DNA of 50,769 nucleotides from GCA-2725625 sp964574215 (GCA_964574215.1 CAZNLR010000039.1:1-50769), one strand, 5' to 3'. Positions 1-8,866 are shown, counted from the stretch's first letter. Numbers and translations are program-made. Notes: a model not told the origin generated them from the letters alone.

Positions 1-1
1 C

Positions 2-193
2 CGGATTTTACTGCCTAAGTTATTGATGGGCTTTGGCCGGGCAATAAGGAACCGCCTTACCTTAGAGGCTCTGGTCAAGTATTTGCACGAGCAAGGGTCT
101 ATTATCGACTTAATGTCTGTGGACAATCTTTTGTACCCGTGCGTGAGTGGGCGAAATCCAGGTTTCAAGGATTTTAGACCGCGATCCCAATAA
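2..193 (+). CDS. C-terminal end of an unrecognised protein (partial)
   Basis: An uninterrupted plus-strand frame enters from the left edge and ends at TAA (191-193), giving about 63 residues that finish ...GFKDFRPRSQ. The composition is protein-like, with a basic patch (GRAIRNRLTLEALVKYL) and a hydrophobic segment (IIDLMSVDNLLYP). I recognise no domain. Its base composition is less GC-rich than the genes that follow. It could also be a chance open frame, because only the window edge limits it upstream. Confidence 0.35.
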   Translation, partial: RILLPKLLMGFGRAIRNRLTLEALVKYLHEQGSIIDLMSVDNLLYPCVSGRNPGFKDFRPRSQ

Positions 194-552
194 TTTCGTT
201 TTAAATAACATAGATGATCGTCAGCATTTGGCTAACAGCAGACTATTTGGCCAATAAAATTCAGATTCAATATGCATCTGAATGCAGATATGAAACCCTT
301 GGAAACTGATAAAATCGGGGTGCGGATAACAATTGGTTAAGGTGAGGGGTAAAATTTAATCTTATCCACAATAAAATTGCCCCTGGGGCAAGAAGCCTCT
401 TGCGCGATTCATAAGGTTCTGGCAGGCTATCTATTGTGGTTCGGGGGCGAATTGACCACAAGATATAGAAATTTCCAGGGGCACGCCCGTCCGATAGTAT
501 TCGTAGTCAATTTTCGGGGACCAGTGTTCGGTTCCCTTCGGGAGACAGGGGC
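194..552. other. Intergenic region before the ybjN-like gene
   Basis: These 359 bases hold no gene I can support. The short minus-strand frame at 267-461 has no ribosome binding site or recognisable motif. A small stem TCCC-TTC-GGGA (about 533-543) lies just before the Shine-Dalgarno-like GGGAGACAGGGG that precedes the ATG at 553. The promoter of the ybjN-proC pair should lie here, but I see no clear -35/-10 pair. Confidence 0.4.
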
Positions 553-1056
553 ATGGCGCAGCTCGATATTCAACAGGATCGTCCCACAGTCCCGCCAATC
601 GACATCGTTGAGCAGGTGGTGGAAAGTCAGGGTTGGCGTGCCAACCGGGTCCGCGAGGAGGAAATGGCCGCGGAATATAGCGGCAAATGGTGCGATTACA
701 GTCTTCACTTCGCCTGGTCGGAGGAGTTCAGCGCCATCCATTTCACGTGCGCGTTTGATATCCGCATCCCAGACCGCAAAAAAACCGATATCAACAACTT
801 GCTTGCTCTGGTGAACGACCGGTTGTGGCTCGGACATTTCTGCATTTGGCAAAGCGAGGGGCTACCCATGTATCGGCACGCCTTTCCATTGCGGGGCGCG
901 GGGCAAATCAAGCCACAACAGGTGGAAGATTTGCTGGAAGTCGCCATCAGCGAATGCGAAAAATTTTATCCTGCGTTCCAGTTTGTTATTTGGGGCGGTA
1001 AAGATCCCGTGGAAGCCATGGAAGCTTCCGTGCTCGAGCCCGTCGGCGAGGCTTAA
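553..1056 (+). CDS. YbjN domain-containing protein
   Basis: A 167-residue soluble protein with the look of the alphaproteobacterial YbjN family: an N-terminal helix (IVEQVVESQGW), a beta-rich centre (WCDYSLHFAWSEEFSAIHF), and the family-like stretch RLWLGHFCIWQSEGLPMYRH near residues 96-115. The biochemical role of YbjN proteins is unsettled; in enterobacteria they affect stress and motility phenotypes, and the fold resembles type III secretion chaperones. The ATG at 553 is preceded by GGGAGACAGGGG. The stop codon overlaps the proC start by one base (TAATG), so the two genes are probably translationally coupled. This ybjN-proC pairing is common in alphaproteobacteria. Confidence 0.85.
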   Translation: MAQLDIQQDRPTVPPIDIVEQVVESQGWRANRVREEEMAAEYSGKWCDYSLHFAWSEEFSAIHFTCAFDIRIPDRKKTDINNLLALVNDRLWLGHFCIWQSEGLPMYRHAFPLRGAGQIKPQQVEDLLEVAISECEKFYPAFQFVIWGGKDPVEAMEASVLEPVGEA

Positions 1057-1865
1057 TGTCGCCGCAAATACTTCTAATCGGCTGCGGTAAAATGGGCGGC
1101 GCTCTTCTGGGCGGCTGGTTGGACCGCGGCGTCGAGCCTTCTCAGATTAAAGTTATCGAACCTCAGCAGCAATTCGTTGGGGCATTTATCGAGGCGGGTG
1201 TTGAATTTAAAAACGCCGCCGGTGATTTGGAAGACACCTATACTCCCGACATCGTCATGTTTGCGGTCAAACCTCAAAGTATGGACGACGTCGCGCCGGA
1301 CTATAAAAAATACGCTGGCACCGCCGTTTTTTTGTCCATCGCCGCCGGCAAAGCCATCGACTATTTTACCGGCCAGCTGGGCGAAAATGCCGCTATTGTC
1401 CGCACCATGCCCAACACGCCGGCGGCCGTCAGGTGCGGCGTGACGGTTGCTTGCGCCAACGCACTGGTGCCGGAAGACGCCAAGCAGGTCTGTACTGATC
1501 TCCTTGAAGCGGTCGGCGACGTCCATTGGGTCGACGATGAGGCCTTGTTGGACCCCGTTACCGCCGTTTCCGGCTCGGGGCCCGCCTACGTGTTTTTGTT
1601 GGTGGAGTGTATGGCCAAGGCGGGTGTCGAAGCCGGGTTGCCGGAAGACTTGGCCGCTTCGTTGGCACGGGCGACGGTAACCGGTTCGGGCCAATTGCTA
1701 AGCCAATCGCCGGAGACGGCGACAACCCTGAGGGAAAACGTATCGAGTCCCGGCGGTACAACCGTTGCCGCCCTGGAGGTTCTCATGGGCGCGGACGGGG
1801 TTGAAAAACTGATGGTCGAGGCCGTCGCTGCGGCGACCCGCCGATCCAAGGAATTGGCCGGTTAA
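1056..1865 (+). CDS. proC: Pyrroline-5-carboxylate reductase
   Basis: A 269-residue cytoplasmic enzyme for the last step of proline synthesis, reducing 1-pyrroline-5-carboxylate to L-proline with NAD(P)H. The N-terminal Rossmann motif GCGKMGGAL (residues 9-17) binds the nucleotide. The middle has the family pattern MPNTPAAVRCGVT, and the C-terminal helical dimerisation domain carries the signature SGSGPAYVF and the tail SSPGGTTVAALEVL. Length is normal for ProC. It starts on the ATG that overlaps the ybjN stop. The gene downstream is convergent (sigma factor, minus strand), with only about 18 bases between the stops and no obvious terminator hairpin. Confidence 0.96.
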   Translation: MSPQILLIGCGKMGGALLGGWLDRGVEPSQIKVIEPQQQFVGAFIEAGVEFKNAAGDLEDTYTPDIVMFAVKPQSMDDVAPDYKKYAGTAVFLSIAAGKAIDYFTGQLGENAAIVRTMPNTPAAVRCGVTVACANALVPEDAKQVCTDLLEAVGDVHWVDDEALLDPVTAVSGSGPAYVFLLVECMAKAGVEAGLPEDLAASLARATVTGSGQLLSQSPETATTLRENVSSPGGTTVAALEVLMGADGVEKLMVEAVAAATRRSKELAG

Positions 1866-1883
1866 TCTTTTATTCCGTTAATC

Positions 1884-2822
1884 TTATTCAGATAGGGATT
1901 GCTGACCCGCAAGCATGGGTTCCATGAAGGCGCGAAGCTTGGCCAAGGCGCGAACTTCCAGCTGGCGTACCCGGTCTTTCGACAGATCAAGGTCCCTGGC
2001 TAGGGCGGCAAAGGTGCGTTTGGCTTCCGTCAAATAGCGGCTTCTGATGATGAATTCCTCTCGGGCCGGTAACGCCGCCAAGGCCTTGGCCATCAGTTCG
2101 CGCATGGCGCGCCGTTCGCTTTCGAAGGCCAGGCTGTCTTCCGGGGTCGGATTGTCGCTCACCAGCAGGTCAAGCCAACTGTCGGTACCGTTATCGGTAA
2201 CTTTGGTGTTCAGCGACTGATCCCGTTGCGTGATCCGCCGGGCCAGACTTTTGACATCGGCGGCCGTGGTTTCGAAACGTTCCGCCAACTTGCTCGATAA
2301 ATCGTCGCTGAGGGCGTCGGCGCCTTCCAGCAAATCGGATGTCATGCGGCGAAGATTGAGAAACAGAGATTTTTGAGCCGAGGTGGTCGATAGGCGGACC
2401 AGGGACCAGGAGCGCACCACATGATCCTGAATCGAAGCCCGAATCCACCACATGGCGTAAGTGGAAAGCCTGACGTCCTTATCAGGATTAAAGCGCCGGA
2501 CTGCCTGCATCAGGCCGATCATGCCTTCCTGGATCAGGTCACTCATGGGGACGCCGGACCGCCGGTACCCGCGGGCGATTTTAATGACGTAATTGATGTG
2601 GCTGGTGACTAACCGATCAGTGGCTTCTTTATCACCCTCGCCGGCAAGGCGGGCCAGTTCGCGTTCCTCCTCGTGATCGAGGTGGGCGAATATTTCGTCC
2701 AATTTCTTGCCCATGCCAGTCAAATGACTCATACCCGACTTTTGATGTCGAAACGCCGAAGATAATATACGTTTGCGATCCAAAACCCCACGAAAAAATA
2801 ATCCGACCGTCGGAAGCGTCAT
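1884..2822 (-). CDS. RNA polymerase sigma-32 family factor (RpoH2-like)
   Basis: A sigma-70 family protein of the RpoH group. Region 2 is clear (LVTSHINYVIKIARGYRR, SDLIQEGMIGLMQAVRRF, STYAMWWIRASIQDHVVRSW), followed by an RpoH-box-like QKSLFLNLRR, which differs from the usual QKKLFFNLR. Region 4 ends in a helix-turn-helix (ARDLDLSKDRVRQLEVRAL). Alphaproteobacteria often carry a second RpoH used in oxidative or singlet-oxygen stress, and the divergence from the classical box fits that paralogue; this assignment is inferred. The longest frame starts at 2822, but the first 30 residues look unlike the family. The ATG at 2732 (MSHLTGMGKK) is an equally good start. It is divergent from the TetR-type gene. 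Confidence 0.9.
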   Translation of the reverse strand: MTLPTVGLFFRGVLDRKRILSSAFRHQKSGMSHLTGMGKKLDEIFAHLDHEEERELARLAGEGDKEATDRLVTSHINYVIKIARGYRRSGVPMSDLIQEGMIGLMQAVRRFNPDKDVRLSTYAMWWIRASIQDHVVRSWSLVRLSTTSAQKSLFLNLRRMTSDLLEGADALSDDLSSKLAERFETTAADVKSLARRITQRDQSLNTKVTDNGTDSWLDLLVSDNPTPEDSLAFESERRAMRELMAKALAALPAREEFIIRSRYLTEAKRTFAALARDLDLSKDRVRQLEVRALAKLRAFMEPMLAGQQSLSE

Positions 2823-2904
2823 ATCACATTTTCACGACTTGTTCTTTCGAAATTTCCAAATCAGGAGTAAAATGTAGCGATGATAATCAGCGAAGAATAA
2901 ACCG

Positions 2905-3522
2905 ATGGCCAAAAAACCGGATATCCCTTGGCGCATAATTCAAAGCGCTCTAAAGCTCGGTGAAAAGAATCCGTGGCGTAATGTGACGCTGATGGACATC
3001 GCCAAGCATGCCAAAGTTTCCGTTGCTGTTCTCCTGGAGCATTACCCATCCAAGACGGCGATCTGGGACGCCTTCGCCCGCCGGATTGATGCCCAGGTGG
3101 CTAAATCGGTGAAATCCGGCGGTTCCAAAGAACCCAAACGGGACCAATTGTTCGAGTATGTCATGTCCAGGTTCGACGCCTTGCAACCCCACAAGCCGGC
3201 CCTCAAAGCCATATTGGAAGACAGTTTTCCGGGAGATCCGGTCACCAGCCTGTCGGGTGCCTGTTCCGTGTTGCGCGCCATGGCCATGACCCTCGAATTC
3301 GCCGGCATTTCCAGCACCGGGCTGAAAGGCCGGCTGAAAACCAAAGGCCTGGCGGTAATTTATCTGAGCTGTTTAAGGGTTTGGCTGAACGACGACAGTG
3401 CCGATCAGGCCAAAACCATGGCTACTTTGGACAGGAGTCTGGCGCGGGCCGAAAAATTCGCTCAGTTCCTGGACCAGCCAAGTTTGCGGCAACGCTTTGC
3501 CGACGCGGCCCAATCCACCTAA
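2905..3522 (+). CDS. TetR-family (COQ9-like) transcriptional regulator
   Basis: A 205-residue protein with a TetR-type helix-turn-helix in the first 55 residues (NVTLMDIAKHAKVSVAVLLEHYPSKTAIW). The C-terminal half is helical and of the COQ9/TetR type, a domain often seen in small alphaproteobacterial regulators. It probably acts as a one-component repressor, with an unknown ligand. It is divergent from the rpoH-like gene across a roughly 80-base promoter region and lies 34 bases before the CsaA-like gene in the same direction. The ATG at 2905 follows AGCGAAGAATAAACCG, which is a weak ribosome binding site. Confidence 0.75.
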   Translation: MAKKPDIPWRIIQSALKLGEKNPWRNVTLMDIAKHAKVSVAVLLEHYPSKTAIWDAFARRIDAQVAKSVKSGGSKEPKRDQLFEYVMSRFDALQPHKPALKAILEDSFPGDPVTSLSGACSVLRAMAMTLEFAGISSTGLKGRLKTKGLAVIYLSCLRVWLNDDSADQAKTMATLDRSLARAEKFAQFLDQPSLRQRFADAAQST

Positions 3523-3556
3523 GTTTTCTCCAACCCGGATTATATCGGATTTATCG

Positions 3557-3892
3557 ATGACCATCGATTACCAGGACTTTGAAAAAGTCGATATCCGCGT
3601 GGGCACCGTTGTCCGGTGCGAGGCGTTTCCCGAAGCGCATAAGCCGGCTCTGAAACTTTGGATCGATTTCGGTGCTGAAATCGGCGAGAGAAAAACATCC
3701 GCCCAGATCACGCACTATTACGAACCCGGCGAACTCATCGGGCGGCAGGTGGCCGCCGTGGTCAATTTTCCGCCCAAGCAAATCGGCCCGTTTATGTCCG
3801 AATGCCTGGCTTTGGGATTTCCCGACGAAGAGGGCAGGGTGGTTCTGATATCCCCGGACCATGATGTGCCGAATGGTGGGAAGTTGTTCTAA
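3557..3892 (+). CDS. csaA: CsaA-like tRNA-binding domain protein
   Basis: A 111-residue single-domain protein of the OB-fold tRNA-binding family. It has the CsaA pattern: VDIRVGTVVRCEAFPEAHKPALKL near the N terminus, TSAQITHYYEPGELIGRQVAAVVNFPPKQIGPFMSE in the middle (quoted here only as landmarks around residues 45-80), and the ending PNGGKLF. CsaA proteins bind tRNA and in Bacillus have chaperone-like activity linked to protein export. The frame is open further upstream, but homology begins at the ATG at 3557, which I take as the start. The stop codon (3890-3892) overlaps the stop of the convergent kinase gene by two bases. Confidence 0.9.
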   Translation: MTIDYQDFEKVDIRVGTVVRCEAFPEAHKPALKLWIDFGAEIGERKTSAQITHYYEPGELIGRQVAAVVNFPPKQIGPFMSECLALGFPDEEGRVVLISPDHDVPNGGKLF

Positions 3893-5208
3893 AGGGGCAG
3901 GGTCAGTCTGGCCCTTAGGCCGCCGGAAGGCGACTTGCCGAGAGTAATATCTCCGCCGTGGCTGCGGATGACGTCCCTGGTGATGGTCAACCCAAGTCCG
4001 ACGCCGCCGGTTTCGGGATTGCGGGAGTTTTCCAAACGGTAGAACGGTTTAAACGCGTCGTCCCGCTGATCTTCGCGGATGCCCGGTCCATCGTCGTCGA
4101 CGGTGATTTCGATGGCGTCGCCCCGCTGGCCGGCACGGACGGACACGTGATCGGCGTAACGGCCGGCATTTTCAACCAAATTGGTGACGCATCGTTTAAA
4201 GGCGTTGGGTTTAACCGGCGCGACGATCTGGCCTTCCGAATGCAAATCGATCATGGCGCCGTTGCGTTTTGCCTGACCGACGATATCGGTGAGCATGGCC
4301 GACAGGTTGATCGATTTCGGCTTCTCGTCGCCTTCGCCGCGGGCAAAGGCAAGATAAGCCTCCAACATATGCTCCATGTCGGTAATGTCGTCCTTCAATT
4401 CGCCTTTCAGTTCCTCAAGCTCGTCATTGTCGCCAAGCATCTCAATTTGCAGACGCATCCGGGTCAGGGGCGTTCGGAGGTCATGGGACACGCCGGATAG
4501 CATACCTGTGCGCTGGCTGATCTGGCGTTGAATGCGGTCGCGCATGGCGATGAAGGCCGAGGCGGCGCGGCGCACTTCCGTGGCTCCTTCGGGTTTGAAG
4601 CGAGGGGTATCCCGGCCCTTGCCGAAATCATCGGCGGCGGCGGCCAGTTTACGGATGGGGCGGACCTGATTGCGCATGAAGATGGTTGCCACACCAAACA
4701 AAATCATGGAGGTGCCGACCATCCACAGGACAAAAATATAGGTTGTCGACGAGAACAGACGCTTCCGGCTGGCGACGATTTCCAGGACGCCTTCGGGCAG
4801 TTGAACGGATATTTTAACGTGCCGGTCGATGGATTTGCTGTCGATTTTGAATGGTTTTTTCACCGATTCCTTCATCGATCGAATGATCATCCGGTCGATG
4901 ATGCCGCCGGTCTGGTCCTCAGGCACGTTGGCCAGGACTTCACCATCAAGAAGTCGCGCTTCGATGCCCAGGCTGGACGACGCCAATTCGAGGACGCCGG
5001 CTCTTCCTTCGAGTGACTTGTTTTGTCCCATCAGCTGGACGATGGCCGCTATATCGCCGGCGAAACCGCGCGCCAGCTGGCGGCTGACTTTGTTCCAATG
5101 GCTTTCATAAAAAACCAGCGCCGAGACGAGCTGAAGCAGGACCAGCGGCGATACGATGATCAGTATGGATCGGCCGAGAAGGCTCTTGGGAAGAAAACGT
5201 TTTATCAA
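3889..5208 (-). CDS. envZ: EnvZ-like sensor histidine kinase
   Basis: A 439-residue inner-membrane two-component kinase. Transmembrane segments lie at about residues 13-34 and 155-178 with a periplasmic sensor region between them. A HAMP linker follows, then the H box GVSHDLRTPLTRMRL with phospho-acceptor His242, the N box NLVENAGRYAD, the G1 box DDGPGI and the G2 box GVGLGLTIT. It lies 48 bases downstream of an OmpR-type regulator and is probably co-transcribed with it. The MarR-OmpR-kinase order next to ilvE is a recurrent alphaproteobacterial arrangement. The signal sensed is unknown; the EnvZ name reflects architecture and not proven osmosensing. Confidence 0.88.
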   Translation of the reverse strand: MIKRFLPKSLLGRSILIIVSPLVLLQLVSALVFYESHWNKVSRQLARGFAGDIAAIVQLMGQNKSLEGRAGVLELASSSLGIEARLLDGEVLANVPEDQTGGIIDRMIIRSMKESVKKPFKIDSKSIDRHVKISVQLPEGVLEIVASRKRLFSSTTYIFVLWMVGTSMILFGVATIFMRNQVRPIRKLAAAADDFGKGRDTPRFKPEGATEVRRAASAFIAMRDRIQRQISQRTGMLSGVSHDLRTPLTRMRLQIEMLGDNDELEELKGELKDDITDMEHMLEAYLAFARGEGDEKPKSINLSAMLTDIVGQAKRNGAMIDLHSEGQIVAPVKPNAFKRCVTNLVENAGRYADHVSVRAGQRGDAIEITVDDDGPGIREDQRDDAFKPFYRLENSRNPETGGVGLGLTITRDVIRSHGGDITLGKSPSGGLRARLTLPL

Positions 5209-5256
5209 GGTTTCCGATTTCCCTATCTCACTTCTCCCTTACTAAGTTTGGTCATT

Positions 5257-5964
5257 TTACTCCGGCCTTAGAATATAACCCTGACCACGCACCGTTTGAA
5301 GATAGCGGGGCATTTTCGGGTTGGGTTCAATTTTTCGGCGCAGCCGATTGACCTGGACATCGATGGTCCTTTCTCCGCTGCCGAGATCGAGAATGCGGGC
5401 TAGATCCTCACGGCTGAATATGGCGCCCGGTTTCTCAGCCATGGTTTTGAGGAGTCTGGCTTCGGCGGACGTCAGGCGGATGAGTTCGTCGTCCCGCCAC
5501 AATTCCTCCCGTTCGATTTTGAAAACAATTTCCCCCATTTTTGCGTCGACGGGCCTTTCATCCGGTTCCCGGGGAACGCGGCGGAGAATGCTGTTGATGC
5601 GAAGAAGCAATTCCCGAGGTTCGAATGGCTTGACCAAATAGTCGTCAGCGCCGGCTTCCAATCCGTTGATGCGAGCCTCGGTTTCACCCATGGCGGTCAA
5701 CATGAGTATGGGAACGGAACTCCCCATGGAGATACTGTTGCGAATAGATGCCGCAAATTCCAAACCGCTTTCGCCCGGCATCATCAGGTCAAGTACAATC
5801 AAATCGAAGGCGACGCTGGCCATCTTGGCCCTGGCAGCCGCGGCGTCCTCTGCCGCCGTGACGAGGAATCCGTTTTCGCTCAAAAATTTCTTGAGCAAAT
5901 CTCTCAGGCGCTGATCGTCGTCAACGACGAGAATATGGGTGTCTTCTCCTACCATCGCCGTCAC
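5257..5964 (-). CDS. petR: OmpR/PetR-type response regulator
   Basis: A 235-residue regulator with an N-terminal receiver domain (ILVVDDDQRLRDLL, phospho-acceptor Asp59 in VLDLMMPGESG, the switch-region LTAMGE and Lys in DDYLVKPFEPREL) and a C-terminal OmpR-type winged helix (GERTIDVQVNRLRRKIE, ending RGQGYIL). Its start overlaps the MarR stop by four bases (ATGA), and the EnvZ-like kinase follows. The MarR-OmpR pair corresponds to petP-petR of Rhodobacter capsulatus; that symbol is used by analogy, and cognate targets cannot be seen here. Confidence 0.9.
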   Translation of the reverse strand: MTAMVGEDTHILVVDDDQRLRDLLKKFLSENGFLVTAAEDAAAARAKMASVAFDLIVLDLMMPGESGLEFAASIRNSISMGSSVPILMLTAMGETEARINGLEAGADDYLVKPFEPRELLLRINSILRRVPREPDERPVDAKMGEIVFKIEREELWRDDELIRLTSAEARLLKTMAEKPGAIFSREDLARILDLGSGERTIDVQVNRLRRKIEPNPKMPRYLQTVRGQGYILRPE

Positions 5965-6485
5965 AATTGCGCGAAATCCTTAATATCGGATTGATCGTTG
6001 ATCATGCGAATCAGAACGCGCCGAAAACCCTCGACGGCGTCGGGACCGACCGCCAGAAAGGCCTCGTTGATGCGTTGGCGTTGATCGGCCGAAAGCCGTC
6101 TTTCCAGGTCGGCGCCCTTTTCGGTCAGGGACAGCAATCTTTGCCGCCGGTCTTTCTGTCCCTGATTTTGTTTTATGTAACTTTCCTTGATCAACTGGCT
6201 CAAAACCCGGGATAGGCTTTGCTTGGTAATTTTTAAGATTGCCAGGAGATCGCTGACCGTGATGTTGGGATTGCGGCCGACGAAATGTATGACCCGATGG
6301 TGGGCGCGGCCGAAATCATGTTCCTTCAAAATGGCGTCCGGCTCGGCGATAAAATCCCGGTAGGCGTAGAACAAAAGTTCCATCCCGAGACGCAGTTCGT
6401 CCTCGGAATACTCCCGGATCAAATTGTCGGCGTCGCCTTTGTCGCGCGGGGCGTCCATTGGCAATACATTCCCAAATTTCATCAA
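5961..6485 (-). CDS. petP: MarR-family regulator (PetP-like)
   Basis: A 174-residue MarR-family winged-helix protein. The recognition region is ISVSDL-like (NITVSDLLAILKITKQSLSR) followed by the wing QGQKDRRQRLLSLTEKG. It is the first gene of a minus-strand operon with the OmpR-type regulator (four-base overlap) and the EnvZ-like kinase. Two ATG codons (6485, 6482) lack a clear ribosome binding site. An alternative ATG at 6458 (MDAPRDKGDADN) is preceded by GGAATG. A TATGTCA-N7-TGACATA inverted repeat lies six bases upstream of the long start and could be its own operator. Confidence 0.88.
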   Translation of the reverse strand: MMKFGNVLPMDAPRDKGDADNLIREYSEDELRLGMELLFYAYRDFIAEPDAILKEHDFGRAHHRVIHFVGRNPNITVSDLLAILKITKQSLSRVLSQLIKESYIKQNQGQKDRRQRLLSLTEKGADLERRLSADQRQRINEAFLAVGPDAVEGFRRVLIRMINDQSDIKDFAQL

Positions 6486-6490
6486 AAATT

Positions 6491-6511
6491 TATGTCAGCC
6501 TTATTGACATA
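6491..6511. promoter_or_regulatory. Inverted repeat between petP-like and ilvE genes
   Basis: TATGTCA (6491-6497) and TGACATA (6505-6511) form perfect 7-base arms around a 7-base spacer in the divergent promoter region. The size fits a MarR or other dimeric regulator. An autoregulatory operator for the PetP-like protein is an inference. Confidence 0.45.
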
Positions 6512-6578
6512 TATGCCAGAGAATGATAGCAAACGCAACATCATTTCCGATAATCGGGACCAATCGAAAGAAAATTAC

Positions 6579-7496
6579 ATGTCTGGTGAAGGTTTTCATG
6601 ATCGCGATGGGCTGATCTGGTACGACGGTGAACTGATCGACTGGCGTAGCGCTAATTTCCATGTGTTGAGCCATGCGCTTCATTATGCGTCCAGCGTGTT
6701 CGAAGGTGAACGGGTTTATGGCGGTAATATATTCAAACTTCGGGAACACACCGACCGTTTGATTAATTCCGCAGAAATCATGGGATTTGAAATCCCCTAC
6801 AGCGCCGATGAAATCGATGCCGCTTGTATCGAATCTTGCGAAGCCAATGGCATCGTCGACGGTTATGTCCGCCCGGTGGCGTGGCGCGGCAGTGAAATGA
6901 TGGGGGTTTCGGCACAAGAAACCAAAATTCATCTGGCCATCGCGGTGTGGCCGTGGCCCTCTTATTTTTCGCCGGAAGCACGGAATAAAGGCATCAGCCT
7001 CAAGACTTCGAGCTGGCGCCGCCCGCCGCCCGAATCGGCGCCGGTTCACGCCAAAGCGGCAGGACTCTATATGATCTGCACCATGTCAAAGCATGAAGCC
7101 GAAGACAAAGGTTATGACGATGCGCTGATGCTCGACTGGCGCGGCTATGTGGTTGAAGGTACCGGCGCCAATATCTTTCTGATCATGGGTGACGGAAAAA
7201 TCCATACGCCGCCGCCCGATTGTTTCCTCAACGGCATCACGCGCCAAACGGTAATGGAACTGGCGAAAAAGCGGGGCTATGAACTGGTCGAACGGCACAT
7301 CAATCCCGAGGAACTCAAGGACGCCAAGGAAATCTTCGTGACCGGAACGGCCGCCGAAGTAACGCCAGTGGGCAAAATCGACGATCTCGAATTTACGGTT
7401 GGCGACGTCACCAAAACCCTGCGTGCAGATTACGAAAAACTGGTCGGCCGGACCGATATGGAATCCGGCGACGAGGATGCCGCATCCGCCGCCTAA
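6579..7496 (+). CDS. ilvE: Branched-chain amino acid aminotransferase
   Basis: A 305-residue fold-type IV PLP enzyme that interconverts valine, leucine or isoleucine and their 2-oxo acids. It begins DGLIWYDGELIDWR, has HALHYASSVFEGERVY, the family pattern YIRPVAWRG-like GYVRPVAWRGSEMMG, the PLP lysine in the short segment VHAKAAGLY, and the C-terminal EIFVTGTAAEVTPV. The open frame runs further upstream through the petP region; I chose the ATG at 6579 because it matches the usual N terminus and follows CGAAAGAAAATTAC. It is divergent from petP, a conserved neighbourhood in alphaproteobacteria. Confidence 0.93.
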   Translation: MSGEGFHDRDGLIWYDGELIDWRSANFHVLSHALHYASSVFEGERVYGGNIFKLREHTDRLINSAEIMGFEIPYSADEIDAACIESCEANGIVDGYVRPVAWRGSEMMGVSAQETKIHLAIAVWPWPSYFSPEARNKGISLKTSSWRRPPPESAPVHAKAAGLYMICTMSKHEAEDKGYDDALMLDWRGYVVEGTGANIFLIMGDGKIHTPPPDCFLNGITRQTVMELAKKRGYELVERHINPEELKDAKEIFVTGTAAEVTPVGKIDDLEFTVGDVTKTLRADYEKLVGRTDMESGDEDAASAA

Positions 7497-7529
7497 TGGG
7501 GCAGGTGACCGGAATGTCGGTGGCCTGAT

Positions 7530-7871
7530 ATGGCCATTGACCGGCTTAAAACGTCAATCTGGGTGCAGGCCCAGACCCGAATTTGCGGTCTCGCCAATAT
7601 TCCCCTATTTGTCGTTAGAAAAGGCGACCTTGACGCCGGCGTGGTCTTGCTCAAAATAAGCAGCAGGGACGGCCTTTGCCGCCTCTACAGCCAAATTCGC
7701 GATCCTTCGGGCGACCTCGCCTGGTCTCAGTCCGCCAGTGGCGGTGAACGGCTCAGTGACGCCGATGCCGACGCCTATATCGAAAAACAAAAGAATTTTG
7801 ATCCCGATATTTGGGTGATTGAAATCGAAGACCCGGACGGCAATTATCAATTAGACGGAATGGAAATTTAA
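7530..7871 (+). CDS. DUF1491 family protein
   Basis: A 113-residue protein matching the alphaproteobacterial DUF1491 family: it opens RLKTSIWVQAQTRICG, contains VVRKGDLDAGVVLLKI, and closes with the acidic FDPDIWVIEIEDPDG. The function of the family is not known. It lies 33 bases after ilvE in the same direction and may be read from the same transcript. Confidence 0.85.
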   Translation: MAIDRLKTSIWVQAQTRICGLANIPLFVVRKGDLDAGVVLLKISSRDGLCRLYSQIRDPSGDLAWSQSASGGERLSDADADAYIEKQKNFDPDIWVIEIEDPDGNYQLDGMEI

Positions 7872-7987
7872 GCTGCCCACGCAAGCGTGAAATTCCAGCT
7901 ATTGACCGCAGAAGCAGTTTGCGGGAAGCTTTGTCTCTGCATGTCGATTGGGGGGTGTGGTTTTTAGCTGCGGATAAGGGGTGTCCT

Positions 7988-8866
7988 ATGAAGTTGCTGC
8001 GGATTTTACCTTTCGTTTTTTCGATTATCGCCATCTCGCTTCTGACGTCTCCGGCAAAGGCCCAAGTGAAACCTTTGCCCGATCAGAAGAATCCTCACCG
8101 GTTTCCGTGCGGTGCCGGGCTGGTACAACACGAGAAACCATTATTTCATCGGGCCAAATTTCGACAAGCGGACGTCATGGCGGGGTCTATGCGTTTATCC
8201 TTTGTCGGTCACGCGACCTTTCTGATTGAATCGCCCGGCGGTGTCCGCGTTATCACCGATTACAACGAATATTTCAGGGCCGATGTTCTGCCCGATATCG
8301 CCACCATGAACATTGACCGGGGTAATCATGCGACCGATATCATCGATCCCAGCATCAAGTATGTATTGCATGGATGGGACATGGGGCAGGGCATCGCCCG
8401 CCACGACGTTAGATATAAAGATGTGCGGGTCTATAACCTGCCCACCAACATTACCGATTTCGGCTCGTCATTCTCCAACTTCAGTTCCATGTTTATCATT
8501 CAATCGGCGGGTCTGTGCATCAGCCATATGGGGCATCTTCGCCATATGCTGGACGACAAACAGTTGGCCCGCATCGGCCGCATTGATGTGCTTTTGATTC
8601 CGGTGGACAGCCGGGTTACCCAAAGTTACGAGGAACTGCTCCACAACATTAAGGGTATTTCCCCCCGGTTGGTGATTCCCATGCATTTCAACGCTTTATT
8701 CACCGCCGAAGAGTTTCTGAAATTCGCTTCCGGCACCTACCCGGTGAAGCGCACATCGGCCAGCACAATAAAGGTATCCCGGGATACGTTGCCTAGAAAA
8801 ACGGAGATACTCTTTGTCATGCCAAAAGAATCCTATGAACATGGCAACATCGGAAATCAGTTGTAA
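7988..8866 (+). CDS. Exported MBL-fold protein, first of a tandem pair
   Basis: A 292-residue protein with an N-terminal signal peptide (FVFSIIAISLLTSPAKAQ, cleavage near residue 25). The metallo-beta-lactamase fold of the UlaG-like type is suggested by FVGHATFLIE (His75), ITDYN (Asp91), the segment NIDRGNHATD (His114, Asp117), SHMGHL (His180, His183) and IPMHF (His233). The second gene of the pair has SHESHYTD at the metal motif; here the first of those two histidines is replaced (Arg111), so one ligand is missing. The ATG at 7988 begins the signal peptide, although the frame is open to 7919. The substrate is unknown. Twelve bases separate it from its paralogue. Confidence 0.8.
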   Translation: MKLLRILPFVFSIIAISLLTSPAKAQVKPLPDQKNPHRFPCGAGLVQHEKPLFHRAKFRQADVMAGSMRLSFVGHATFLIESPGGVRVITDYNEYFRADVLPDIATMNIDRGNHATDIIDPSIKYVLHGWDMGQGIARHDVRYKDVRVYNLPTNITDFGSSFSNFSSMFIIQSAGLCISHMGHLRHMLDDKQLARIGRIDVLLIPVDSRVTQSYEELLHNIKGISPRLVIPMHFNALFTAEEFLKFASGTYPVKRTSASTIKVSRDTLPRKTEILFVMPKESYEHGNIGNQL

